From Candidatus Alloenteromonas pullicola (GTDB lineage Bacteria; Bacillota_I; Bacilli_A; RFN20; CAG-826), in contig DVMV01000024.1 of the NCBI GenBank assembly GCA_018714785.1, positions 1 through 48,888 on the forward strand: DNA of 48,888 nt, read 5' to 3'. Position numbers and translations under genes: made by a program. This document shows positions 1 through 9,094 of the stretch, piece after piece (within the stretch, counting starts at the first letter, position 1; each line of letters opens with the position of its first letter). Under the pieces are notes generated by a model. It was not told the DNA's origin. It searched no databases and saw nothing but the letters and a program-made list of their open reading frames with translations.

Positions 1-119
1 CTGGGCCTTGTGCCGGCAGAAGGAGACCGGACACGGAAAAGACATAGCCCGGGCGAAACTGAGGCGGTTATATAGAGGATGGGCCGTCATAAAGGCACGG
101 CTTGATTATTACGCCGGCC

Positions 120-656
120 TCATCGGCTGCTGAAGGTCAGGTCGTATTGGGCAAGGCCTTCTTCTATCGCCCTCTTAGCCGCATCGGCGTTTTCATATCC
201 TAGCACCTCGGTGTCCTTCCCCTCCTCAAGCTGCTTATAAACCTTGAAGAAGTGGTCGATCTCCTTCGCGACGTGCTCTGGCAGGTCGGATAGGGAATGG
301 AAGGCGTTGTAGAAGGGGTCGTTGAAGGGTATGGCGATTATCTTGTAGTCCTTCCGCCCGCCGTCTTTCATGACCAGCATCCCGATTGGGTAGCACTTAA
401 CGAGCGCCAGCGGGATTATCGGGCCCGAGGAAAGTATCAAAACGTCGAGCGGGTCGCCGTCGTCGGCCCAGGTCTTGGGGATGAAGCCGTAGTTGTGCGG
501 GTAATGGGTCGAGGTGAACAGGAACCGGTCGAGGATCAGGGCCCCCGACTCGTGGTCGATCTCGTATTTGGCCGAGCTTCCGGCGCTTATCTCGACGCAG
601 GCATAGAAGGCCTCCGGGGTCTGCGCGTCGCGCTTCACGGAATGTATTAGGTTCAT
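120..656 (-). CDS. ppa: Inorganic pyrophosphatase (class I, soluble)
   Basis: A 178-residue protein of the usual bacterial class I PPase length. It hydrolyses PPi to two phosphates in the cytoplasm, pulling biosynthetic reactions forward. The family signature D-x-D-P-x-D is visible (DDGDPLDVL, about residue 66), preceded by the conserved YPHNYGFIP stretch and followed by MVMKDGG-type residues of the Mg-PPi site. The gene is divergent from a LacI-family regulator. A -10-like TTTAAT lies only 6 nt before the ATG and there is no ribosome binding site, so the message is probably leaderless. The window also encodes a PPi-type phosphofructokinase, which would compete for the same PPi pool. The family call is secure. 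Confidence 0.95.
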   Translation of the reverse strand: MNLIHSVKRDAQTPEAFYACVEISAGSSAKYEIDHESGALILDRFLFTSTHYPHNYGFIPKTWADDGDPLDVLILSSGPIIPLALVKCYPIGMLVMKDGGRKDYKIIAIPFNDPFYNAFHSLSDLPEHVAKEIDHFFKVYKQLEEGKDTEVLGYENADAAKRAIEEGLAQYDLTFSSR

Positions 657-662
657 ATCTCA

Positions 663-690
663 ATTAAACCATGCCGCCGAGCATAAGCAA
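663..690 (-). promoter_or_regulatory. Putative leaderless promoter of ppa
   Basis: On the minus strand TTGCTT (685-690), 16 nt spacer, TTTAAT (663-668), then 6 nt to the ATG. Transcription would start at or next to the start codon. No Shine-Dalgarno sequence lies in the gap. Confidence 0.5.
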
Positions 691-750
691 GCAAGAAGGC
701 GATGGAAGGTTTTGCGATGACGTCGAAGCAAACGCGTACGCTTATACCAT

Positions 751-782
751 TTTTGCAACATTTGTGTAAAATGTAGGCAAAA
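751..782. promoter_or_regulatory. Imperfect palindrome between ppa and the LacI-family gene
   Basis: The left arm TTTTGCAACATTT (751-763) is mirrored by AAATGTAGGCAAAA (about 769-782) around a short GTGTA centre. The arms differ by one inserted or changed base. It lies in the 208 nt divergent intergenic region, about 50 nt upstream of the predicted LacI promoter. An operator is possible; a hairpin without a T-tract is the alternative. The rest of this intergenic region holds only the two promoters. Confidence 0.35.
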
Positions 783-830
783 TACGATAGGCGCAATCGG
801 CTTTTTGGGTGCGGAGACGGCAATTGATTG

Positions 831-858
831 TTGACGATTGGCGACCGACCACTAAAAT
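831..858 (+). promoter_or_regulatory. Putative leaderless promoter of the LacI-family gene
   Basis: TTGACG (831-836), 16 nt spacer, TAAAAT (853-858), then 6 nt to the ATG at 865. This is the best-formed -35/-10 pair of the set and the gap has no ribosome binding site, so the mRNA should begin at about the start codon. Confidence 0.6.
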
Positions 859-864
859 TTCTTC

Positions 865-1800
865 ATGGTTACTTTGCTAGACGTCGCCCGGAAGGCGAAG
901 GTATCGGTCGCCACGGTCTCCCGCGTCATCAACGGCAAGCCTTTCGTCAAGCAAGAGGTCCGCGAGCGGGTGAACAAGGCCTGCGAGGAGCTGGGGTACA
1001 TGAAGGACCTCAACGCCGAGCGGCTTCGGCGCGGCGTTCACTCAGACATCGGCATCATCGCCTCCTACCCGGATTGGCCGGTAGTCGCTTCGGTCTACAG
1101 CGGCCTCTACCGCGCCTCGGCCATCGCCGGGGCGTCCATCGTATTGACCTACTCCTTCTCCGATCCGGCGAAGGAAAGGGAATGCTTCGCCTCGCTTTTG
1201 GCATCTAAGGTAAAGGCGATAATCTTCTCGCCCTCGACCGCGGAAAACGCCGAGGCGGTCGCCCTTTGCCGCCGCAATGGGGTGAAGGCGATCCAGGTAA
1301 TGCGCAAGGCCTACGAGCAAGTCCCGACCGTCTGCCTGGACGTCGACGCCGCGGTCGACATGGCGTGCTCCTTGCTGAAGCAATCTGGGGTTAGGCGCCC
1401 CTTGTTCGTCGACTCATCGCTGCGCTTCCTCTCCTGCAGCCAGGCCAAGCCCCGCTTCTATGAGAACATGGGCGAGGAAAGCGCACTGTGCATCGACGAG
1501 GACAAGGTGAGCAACGAGCCGGAATCGATCGGGAAGGCCATCGAGCTCTACGCCCCAGACGGCATCTTATGCGGCTCCGACGCCTCCTGCGCCGCGGCCT
1601 ACCATTACCTGATGTCGGCCAATAGGAAGATCCCGCTGATCGGGTTCGGCAACGACGAGTGGAAGAAGACGCTGGGGATAACCGCGGTCGACTTCGAGAG
1701 CGAGGAATTCGCCTTGGCGCTTCTTTCGGCGCTGCAGGAGGAGGAGCCGACCGACAAGAAGGTGCCGCCCTTGCTGCACCGCCGGTCATTCGGGTTCTAG
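865..1800 (+). CDS. LacI-family transcriptional regulator
   Basis: 311 residues, slightly shorter than the usual 330-340. The N-terminus is a classic LacI helix-turn-helix and hinge: TLLDVARKAKVSVATVSRVI at residues 3-22, then a hinge with SDIGIIASYPD. The rest is a degenerate periplasmic-binding-protein-like sensor domain (DGILCGSDASCAAAYHYL, IPLIGFGNDEW). It should bind a palindromic operator and respond to a sugar or sugar phosphate. No transporter or catabolic operon adjoins it, so the ligand is unknown. Two cre-like palindromes in the window (14585-14598 and 22210-22223) are the kind of site this family binds, but assigning them to this protein is inference. The short C-terminal domain may mean altered dimerisation. 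Confidence 0.9.
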   Translation: MVTLLDVARKAKVSVATVSRVINGKPFVKQEVRERVNKACEELGYMKDLNAERLRRGVHSDIGIIASYPDWPVVASVYSGLYRASAIAGASIVLTYSFSDPAKERECFASLLASKVKAIIFSPSTAENAEAVALCRRNGVKAIQVMRKAYEQVPTVCLDVDAAVDMACSLLKQSGVRRPLFVDSSLRFLSCSQAKPRFYENMGEESALCIDEDKVSNEPESIGKAIELYAPDGILCGSDASCAAAYHYLMSANRKIPLIGFGNDEWKKTLGITAVDFESEEFALALLSALQEEEPTDKKVPPLLHRRSFGF

Positions 1801-1808
1801 ATTTGGGG

Positions 1809-1814
1809 TATAAT
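1809..1814 (+). promoter_or_regulatory. Putative leaderless -10 box of the thioredoxin-like lipoprotein gene
   Basis: A perfect TATAAT ends 7 nt before the ATG at 1822, in the 21 nt gap after the LacI gene. No convincing -35 is seen and there is no ribosome binding site in the gap. Confidence 0.5.
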
Positions 1815-1821
1815 CAAGGCG

Positions 1822-2592
1822 ATGAGGAAGATCGCCTTTTTTCTTGTATTGCCCCTATTGGCCGGTTGCGGGGCCAAGCCGTCTTTCGATATGTCCAAAG
1901 GCGACGGATACCCCTATTACCTAAGGTCGGTCGTCTCCGGGAATAGATTCGATGAGGCCTTAATCGACTTCTCCTTCGAGGAGATCGACCCATTGCTGGA
2001 AGCGGGCGGGTCGGCCATCGTGCTCTTCCACACCTCCGCGTGCAGCCATTGCCAGGTCTTAGAGCCCAACCTATGCGAGGCGATACAGGAGGCGCGGGCC
2101 GCCGTCTACTCCGCCGGCGACGAGAACATAATCCAGGTATATCAAGAGCTGCGCGACCGCTGCCCAGAGCAGATCGACGAGGCCTTCCCCGATGGACTGG
2201 TGACCCCGACCCTGATCTCGATCGATGCCCCAAACCGCATCTCGAAGATCGAGATAAGCGGCCTCTACCGCAACCCCGGGCGCCTCGCCCAAGCCCTATC
2301 CAGGGCCGGCAACTACACCAACGTCTACCTAGTGGACGGCTATGATGATTACCAAGGCCTTGAGATAGGCGGGCTATCCTACCTCTATGAGGGCGAGGCG
2401 ATGCTGGACGGCTTTTACGAGGCGGTCTTCCCGCTGGCCAAGGCTTCGGATAAAACCACATACCTGGTCGACGTGGCGGGCTGGAGCGAGGAGGAAAGGC
2501 GATCCGCCGGATATAGCGAGGAATCGCCGATAAGGCTGCAGAACTCATCCTATTCGATCGGTTCTTCGGAGATCAGCGAGTATTACCAATAG
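1822..2592 (+). CDS. Thioredoxin-fold lipoprotein
   Basis: 256 residues with a signal peptide ending in the lipobox LLAGC (lipidated Cys16). A thioredoxin-like core follows: the redox pair CSHC (Cys74, Cys77) after the strand SAIVLFHTSA, and the cis-proline loop LVTPTLISI around residue 135. Anchored outside the membrane, it probably reduces or isomerises disulfides in exported proteins, in keeping with the many secreted proteins nearby. The C-terminal 90 residues (starting about GGLSYLYEGEAML) match nothing I recognise. The gene follows the LacI gene by 21 nt but carries its own TATAAT, so it may have its own start. The redox partner is not identifiable here. Confidence 0.75.
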   Translation: MRKIAFFLVLPLLAGCGAKPSFDMSKGDGYPYYLRSVVSGNRFDEALIDFSFEEIDPLLEAGGSAIVLFHTSACSHCQVLEPNLCEAIQEARAAVYSAGDENIIQVYQELRDRCPEQIDEAFPDGLVTPTLISIDAPNRISKIEISGLYRNPGRLAQALSRAGNYTNVYLVDGYDDYQGLEIGGLSYLYEGEAMLDGFYEAVFPLAKASDKTTYLVDVAGWSEEERRSAGYSEESPIRLQNSSYSIGSSEISEYYQ

Positions 2593-2595
2593 AAA

Positions 2596-2618
2596 AAGGC
2601 CGGCTTGCCGGCCCTTTG
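2596..2618. terminator. Bidirectional terminator between convergent genes
   Basis: GGCCGGC (2598-2604) pairs with GCCGGCC (2607-2613). It is flanked by A-run and T-rich sides, so it can serve the lipoprotein gene (+) and the zinc-ribbon gene (-). Confidence 0.75.
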
Positions 2619-2629
2619 TTTTGCTTTGC

Positions 2630-3895
2630 CTATTCCGCCGCCTCGGCCTTCGGCTTGGGCTTGGTGGCGAGCTTGGCGAAGATCGACAGCCCAAGCGCTA
2701 TCGCACCTATGACGATGACCACGATGGCGTTGGTGACCACGACCTTCCCGGTTTCGCTGCTCTCCCCGATGTAGAGGCCGAGCACGACGTCCTGGATGAG
2801 CCGCAGCACCCCGAAACCGACCGTGAGCCCGGAGATCGTCAGGCAGATGTTCGGCAGGCGGAGGCGGGCTTTCTCGCTATCCGAGAGGGCGCTGACGGCG
2901 GTGTAGCCGACCAGCCCCATCGCCGACAAGGCGGCGAGCCACATGAAGACGGTCAGCAGCAGCGAGACATAGAAGTAGATATTGAACTCGGCGAACCGCT
3001 CGCTCGACAGGTAGCTGCTCACGGCCAGGTTGTAAAGCACGTCGGTGAACAATCCGCTGATGCCGGTGTTGGCCACGGTGCCGAAGTTCCCGGAGGAGTC
3101 CCCGAAGGAGAACGCGCCGAGCGACATCATGCCGGCGCATAGCAGCAATAGCGAGAGCATCGCCAGCCCGATGACCGTGAACTTGGCCCGAGCGGCGAGC
3201 TCCTGCGCTTTGAAATTGGCTAGCAGGTCCAAGGCGAAGATGATCAATATCAGCACCGCCCCGGTGGCGAGCATGGCGATGGTCGCCCCGTTGAGCGATA
3301 AGGCGATCGTGGCCCGCTCGCTGGTATACCCCTGCCCGCCCATAAGCAGGAAGGCGCAGGCGAACAAAACGAAGGTGACGTAGCTCAGGGTCGCGGGTCC
3401 CAATAGGCGCAGCCTCTTCCCCTTCACGGCCTTGTAGGCGGAATAGGCGAAATAGGCCGCGGCCCCGACGCTGGCGAGCAGCCCCAGCACCATGGTGATG
3501 CTGGCCATGATCGGCCCGGCGAGCCCATAGCCCCGCACCTGTTCGACCTCCAGCACGTCGTAGACGTCCCCGAGGAAGAAGTAGATGTCGAAGCCGGCGC
3601 TTTGTCCCGCGGCGCTCACCTCGCCCCCGACGAGGAAAGCGAAGATGAGGCAGAGCAAGGCCAGCACGCAGCTAAGGCCGAAGCCGACGTAGGACAATGT
3701 CCTCCGGGCCGGCTCGACGAGGTCAGGCCCCGCCGCCTGCTGCAGCTTTGCCCCGCAATAGGAGCAATAGGAGGATCCCTCCTTCATCATATGCCCGCAT
3801 TTGGGACAGTCGACGTTGCCGTCTAGCCGCTTCCCGCAGGCGCAGCAATAGACGGCGTCCTCGGCGTTATCGGCTCCGCAATGGATGCATTTCAT
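2630..3895 (-). CDS. Zinc-ribbon membrane protein of unknown function
   Basis: 421 residues. The N-terminus has two zinc ribbons: CxxC at Cys3/Cys6 with a second pair at about Cys17/Cys20, then CPKCG at about residue 30 with CSYCG at about residue 44. At least eight hydrophobic segments follow (for example starting VGFGLSCVLALLC, ITMVLGLLASVGAAAY, NAIVVIVIGAIALGLSIF), ending in a Lys/Pro/Ala-rich tail. This zinc_ribbon-plus-multi-TM layout is common in Bacillota but has no assigned reaction. The start is supported by GAGAGGG about 7 nt upstream and a promoter at 3919-3948. It is convergent with the lipoprotein gene and transcribed alone. Confidence 0.75.
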   Translation of the reverse strand: MKCIHCGADNAEDAVYCCACGKRLDGNVDCPKCGHMMKEGSSYCSYCGAKLQQAAGPDLVEPARRTLSYVGFGLSCVLALLCLIFAFLVGGEVSAAGQSAGFDIYFFLGDVYDVLEVEQVRGYGLAGPIMASITMVLGLLASVGAAAYFAYSAYKAVKGKRLRLLGPATLSYVTFVLFACAFLLMGGQGYTSERATIALSLNGATIAMLATGAVLILIIFALDLLANFKAQELAARAKFTVIGLAMLSLLLLCAGMMSLGAFSFGDSSGNFGTVANTGISGLFTDVLYNLAVSSYLSSERFAEFNIYFYVSLLLTVFMWLAALSAMGLVGYTAVSALSDSEKARLRLPNICLTISGLTVGFGVLRLIQDVVLGLYIGESSETGKVVVTNAIVVIVIGAIALGLSIFAKLATKPKPKAEAAE

Positions 3896-3918
3896 GGGTT
3901 TTCCCTCTCTTTCCCTAT

Positions 3919-3948
3919 TAGTAAGCCCTAGTTTCGGCCTTTAGTCAA
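3919..3948 (-). promoter_or_regulatory. Promoter of the zinc-ribbon membrane protein gene
   Basis: TTGACT (3943-3948), 18 nt spacer, TTACTA (3919-3924) on the minus strand, followed by a leader with the ribosome binding site GAGAGGG. An ordinary leadered start. Confidence 0.45.
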
Positions 3949-3967
3949 CCAAGCGAGAGAGGGCGAA

Positions 3968-3990
3968 GAAAAAAGGGGCTTATGCCCCTT
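3968..3990 (-). terminator. Terminator after the ATP-grasp gene
   Basis: On the minus strand AAGGGGC (3984-3990), loop, GCCCCTT (3973-3979), then a T-run. The hairpin starts at the stop codon of the ATP-grasp gene. Confidence 0.75.
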
Positions 3991-5212
3991 ATTGTTTCGC
4001 TCTGGTCCGAACGAAGGCGTCGAATCGCTGGCCTTCCTCGAAGGAATCGAACTTGGCGTAGTAGAAGCTGTCCCCCATCGCCACCGCCATGTGGGCCGGG
4101 TAGCGGCCATGCAGGCAGAGGTTGTCCTTATAGGAATCGAGTATCTCCTGCTCGCTGTGCAGGTAATCGATGCCATCCCGCCTGGCCGAGGCGAAGGCGT
4201 AGTACTTCGGAAGCGTCATGTCCTGCCGGTTCTCGTCGAAGCAGATCACGTCGGCGTAGATGTCGTAGACCGAGACCGAGTTGGCGAAGTCGATGAGGTC
4301 GGGCGTGTAGCCGCCGGCCGGGCGCATGTTGCATTCAAGGGCCACGAACTCGCCTTTCTTGGCTAGCCCGGGCTTGTCCTTGGTGAGCACGAAGAACTCG
4401 ATGTGGAAGAAGCGCTTCTTTATGCCGAACGACTTCACGACCGCGCGCCCCACCTTCCGGAACGCCTCCTTGTCGAGGTCGAAGAAAGGCAGGTCGAAGG
4501 GGGCGTTGTAGTAATAGTAGTCCTCCTTCTGGTTGACCACGTCGGCGATCGGGGTCAGGAAGTGGTGGGTGGTGTCGAAGACGACGTTGGAATGGGAGTC
4601 GCAGATTCCGTCGTAGCTGACGATGAAGCCCTCGATGTACTCCTCCATGATGTAGGTCTCGGGGAGCTTGTGGGAGAAGAACTCGTCGAACTCTCTATCG
4701 TCGTGGAGGGCGTAGGAAGAGGCGGCCCCGACCCCGACGTTGGGCTTAACGAAGAGGGGATATCCGACCTTGGAGCGGAACTCCTCGGCCTTCTGCTTGT
4801 CCTCTGGCCCATCGACCAGGATGTAGCGCATCGTCTTGGCCCCGCCGCGGTTGAAGTACTCCTTCATGGCGCTCTTGGCCTTGATCTTGCTCATCTCCTC
4901 GGGGTGGAAGCCGGTATTCACGCCGAACTTCTCGCGCAGCACGGCGTCGGAGTAGAGCCACCACTCGTTGTCGCTTTCGATGTAGTCGATCTTGCCGTAC
5001 TTGTCCTGATAGTATTCGACGGCCTTGGTCAGCTCGTCCATGTTGGATAGGTCGGCGCAGTAATACTCGGTAAGGGAGTCCTTTAGCCGCTGCTGCAGGT
5101 CCCAATAGGGGGAATCGCCGATCCCCAGGACGTTGACCCCATGCCTTTTCAGGCCCTCTACCCAGAGGTAGTAGTTGGTCGGGAAATTAGGTGATATGAA
5201 TACGAAGTTCAT
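3989..5212 (-). CDS. ATP-grasp carboxylate-amine ligase, orphan
   Basis: 407 residues with an ATP-grasp fold. An N-terminal Rossmann-like domain (FVFISPNFPTNYYLWVEGL) is followed by the nucleotide-binding region GYPLFVKPNVGVGAASSY (about residue 155), the hinge YIMEEYIEGFIVSYDG and the metal-binding strand FVALECNMRPAGGYTPD with its Glu/Asn pair. Such enzymes activate a carboxylate as acyl phosphate and join it to an amine or thiol. Substrates cannot be read from the sequence, and no peptide, lysine or biotin pathway adjoins. GAGG about 9 nt upstream supports the start, and a TAGAAT box (5235-5240) precedes it. It appears monocistronic. The fold is secure; the function is open. Confidence 0.8.
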   Translation of the reverse strand: MNFVFISPNFPTNYYLWVEGLKRHGVNVLGIGDSPYWDLQQRLKDSLTEYYCADLSNMDELTKAVEYYQDKYGKIDYIESDNEWWLYSDAVLREKFGVNTGFHPEEMSKIKAKSAMKEYFNRGGAKTMRYILVDGPEDKQKAEEFRSKVGYPLFVKPNVGVGAASSYALHDDREFDEFFSHKLPETYIMEEYIEGFIVSYDGICDSHSNVVFDTTHHFLTPIADVVNQKEDYYYYNAPFDLPFFDLDKEAFRKVGRAVVKSFGIKKRFFHIEFFVLTKDKPGLAKKGEFVALECNMRPAGGYTPDLIDFANSVSVYDIYADVICFDENRQDMTLPKYYAFASARRDGIDYLHSEQEILDSYKDNLCLHGRYPAHMAVAMGDSFYYAKFDSFEEGQRFDAFVRTRAKQ

Positions 5213-5290
5213 CGGAATTGCCTCAACGTAGAGAATTCTACACTTTTGGGCCGCATAAGTGCACAGATGGTTGCCGTAAGGTTGACGGGC

Positions 5291-5316
5291 AAAAGAAAAA
5301 GCCCTCTTCTAGAGGT
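5291..5316 (-). terminator. Weak terminator after the aldo/keto reductase gene
   Basis: On the minus strand CCTCT-AGA-AGAGG (5303-5315), then a T-rich run (5291-5300). The stem is only 5 bp. The remaining 75 nt up to the ATP-grasp start hold only its promoter. Confidence 0.4.
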
Positions 5317-5323
5317 CCCCCTT

Positions 5324-6388
5324 CTATTGCTTGCCCGCGAGCAGCTGCCGGATGGGCAGGTGCTGGGGGCATGCCGATTCGCAGGCCCCGCAGCGGAGGC
5401 ACTCATCGGCTTTGCCGAGCAGGTTTTGGTCGATCTCCCCCACCCCGGCCCGGTGGGCGTTGAGCATCTTGAAGATGTCGGGGATCGGCATCTTGACCGG
5501 GCAGAGGGGCGTGCAATAGGAGCACCCGGTGCAGCCGATCAGCCCCTGTTTGCGGAGCAAGGCGGCGAGCAGCTTGGCCTGTTTGCGGTATTCCTCGGGG
5601 AAGCAGAGGTCGTGGAGGGCGGCGCAGTTGTCCTCCATCTGCTCATAGGATCCCATTCCGGAGAGGACCATCTTCACGCCGGGCAGGCTCGCGGCGTACT
5701 TGATGGCGAAGGAGGCCGGGGAGCCCTTGTAGACGCCCCGTAGGGACGAGAGGGCCGCCGGGGTAAGGTTGGCCAGCCGCCCGCCTTTCACCGGCTCCAT
5801 GACGATGACGTCCTTGCCGAAGGAGCTCGCGACCTCTAGGCAGGCAAGGCTCTGCACCACCTCGTCGTCGGCGTCGAGGTAGTTTATCTGCAGCTGGACC
5901 GCCTCGATTTCGGGGTGCTCTTCAAGGATGTGGCGCAGGAAGTCCGCTGAGTCGTGGAAGGAGATGCCGATGTGGCGGACTAGCCCCATCGATTTGAGCT
6001 CCTTGGCCTTCTGGTAGGCCTGACAACCCATGTAGTGGTCGTAGTTGTTCCGCCCCTGGGCGTGCATGAGGAGATAGTCGAAGTATTCGACGCCGCAGCA
6101 TTGGAGCTCCTTCCTCACCATCGGGATCACGTCCTCGGGGGAGGAGAAGTAGTTGGAGCTGAGCTTGTCGGTGAGCATGTAGGCGTCGCGGGGGTAGCGC
6201 GAGGTGAGGCATTTCCTCACCGCGACCTCGCTTTGCTCGTTGAGGTAGCCATGTGCGGTGTCGAAGTAGTTGTAGCCCTCCTTCAGGAAACGGTCGACCA
6301 TCCGGCTCACCAAATCGAAGTCGATCTGCCCGTCCTTATAAGGCAGCCTCATCATCCCGAACCCGAGCTTTCCCTTTGCGCGTTCCAT
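5324..6388 (-). CDS. Aldo/keto reductase with C-terminal two-cluster ferredoxin domain
   Basis: 354 residues. The TIM-barrel aldo/keto reductase part shows the catalytic tetrad as Asp43 and Tyr48 (FDTAHGY), Lys75 (LTDKLSS) and His109 (LLMHAQG). The C-terminus adds a ferredoxin-like domain with two CxxCxxCxxxCP motifs: Cys286/289/292/296 and Cys330/333/336/340, enough for two 4Fe-4S clusters. This fused family is widespread in anaerobes and may link a carbonyl or other reduction to an iron-sulfur electron carrier; the substrate is unknown. AAAGGAG lies 6-7 nt before the ATG. It sits just downstream of the ATP synthase terminator and seems to be its own unit. It suggests anaerobic life. Confidence 0.9.
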   Translation of the reverse strand: MERAKGKLGFGMMRLPYKDGQIDFDLVSRMVDRFLKEGYNYFDTAHGYLNEQSEVAVRKCLTSRYPRDAYMLTDKLSSNYFSSPEDVIPMVRKELQCCGVEYFDYLLMHAQGRNNYDHYMGCQAYQKAKELKSMGLVRHIGISFHDSADFLRHILEEHPEIEAVQLQINYLDADDEVVQSLACLEVASSFGKDVIVMEPVKGGRLANLTPAALSSLRGVYKGSPASFAIKYAASLPGVKMVLSGMGSYEQMEDNCAALHDLCFPEEYRKQAKLLAALLRKQGLIGCTGCSYCTPLCPVKMPIPDIFKMLNAHRAGVGEIDQNLLGKADECLRCGACESACPQHLPIRQLLAGKQ

Positions 6389-6405
6389 GTTTTTTCTCCT
6401 TTATT

Positions 6406-6430
6406 CAACAAAAGCCCGCAGAACGCGGGC
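6406..6430 (-). terminator. Terminator of the ATP synthase operon
   Basis: GCCCGC (6414-6419 by plus numbering) pairs with GCGGGC (6425-6430), followed on the minus strand by TTTTGTT. It lies 8 nt past the atpC stop codon. Confidence 0.8.
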
Positions 6431-6437
6431 TCATCGT

Positions 6438-8275
<1,838 letters not shown>

Positions 8276-9094
8276 CTATCTTGAGCCGGATACGACTTCG
8301 GTTATCTCTTGGGTGATGGCCGCCTGACGGGCCTTGTTGTACTCAATGTTGAGCTTCTCGAGCAGCTCGTCGGCGTTGGTGTTGGCGGCGTCCATGGCGT
8401 TGCGCCGGCTGGATTGCTCGCAAAGCGAGCACTCCTCCTTAAGCTCCAATAGCCTGAGGCTAAGCCAGGTTGCAAGCGCCTCGTCGCGGACCCGCTCCTC
8501 GCTTGGCTCGATTATCGGCTTGACCTCGAAGGGGGCCTCCAGCTTGGGAAGCGGGAGCAGCACCTCCTCGTAAGGGTCGAAGCGGAGCGAGTTGATGTAT
8601 TTGGTGTAGATGACGCGAAGCGATGATATCCTCCCCTCGCGCTTCATCCGCAGCAGGCGCTTGGCGGATTCTAATAGGCCCCGCGGCGAGTCGAACATGG
8701 ATAGCTCGCCCTCCAGCAGGGGGTAGCCTTTGCCTTTCCCATACCGCGCCTTGGCCTTGGCCCCGATGGGTATCAATAGGTCGCCTTCGTGGTATTTGGA
8801 GCTTAGCAGACGGAACATGCCCTGGTTGTAGGCACCGCAGAGCCCGAGGTCGCTCGAGAACACGATGTAGGCCCGCTTGCCCTCGCCCTCCTTTAGGAGC
8901 GACTCATCAAGGCTATATGCCCTCACGGCGTCTAGGAAAGCGCGGCTCTCGGCGGAGGCGAAGCGGGCGAACTCGATCGCCTTCTTCTCCCGGAGCAGCT
9001 TGACCGAGGCGATCATCCCCATCGCGGAGGTGATCTTCTTGGTCGCGGCGATCGAGGCGATCCGCCGCTTTGTCTTGACTAGGTTCCCGGCCAT
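8276..9094 (-). CDS. atpG: F1Fo ATP synthase subunit gamma
   Basis: About 272 residues; the central rotor shaft. Conserved ends are visible: the N-terminal KTKRRIASIAATKKITSAM and the C-terminal EKLNIEYNKARQAAITQEI followed by TEVV. The preferred ATG at 9094 overlaps the atpA stop in a TGATG junction; a TTG one codon upstream is the alternative. Gamma turns inside alpha3beta3 and couples the c-ring to catalysis. Confidence 0.95.
   Translation of the reverse strand: MAGNLVKTKRRIASIAATKKITSAMGMIASVKLLREKKAIEFARFASAESRAFLDAVRAYSLDESLLKEGEGKRAYIVFSSDLGLCGAYNQGMFRLLSSKYHEGDLLIPIGAKAKARYGKGKGYPLLEGELSMFDSPRGLLESAKRLLRMKREGRISSLRVIYTKYINSLRFDPYEEVLLPLPKLEAPFEVKPIIEPSEERVRDEALATWLSLRLLELKEECSLCEQSSRRNAMDAANTNADELLEKLNIEYNKARQAAITQEITEVVSGSR

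Noticed and set aside
1..119. Open frame on the minus strand from about 90 running off the left edge.
   Set aside because: Only about 30 codons, no ribosome binding site or -10 box before the ATG, and no recognisable residues; it cannot be told from chance.
4403..5050. Long plus-strand open frames opposite the ATP-grasp gene (and similar ones at 15082-15915 and 18332-19111).
   Set aside because: They mirror strongly supported genes in GC-rich DNA, have Val/Asp/Gly-biased low-complexity composition and lack start signals.
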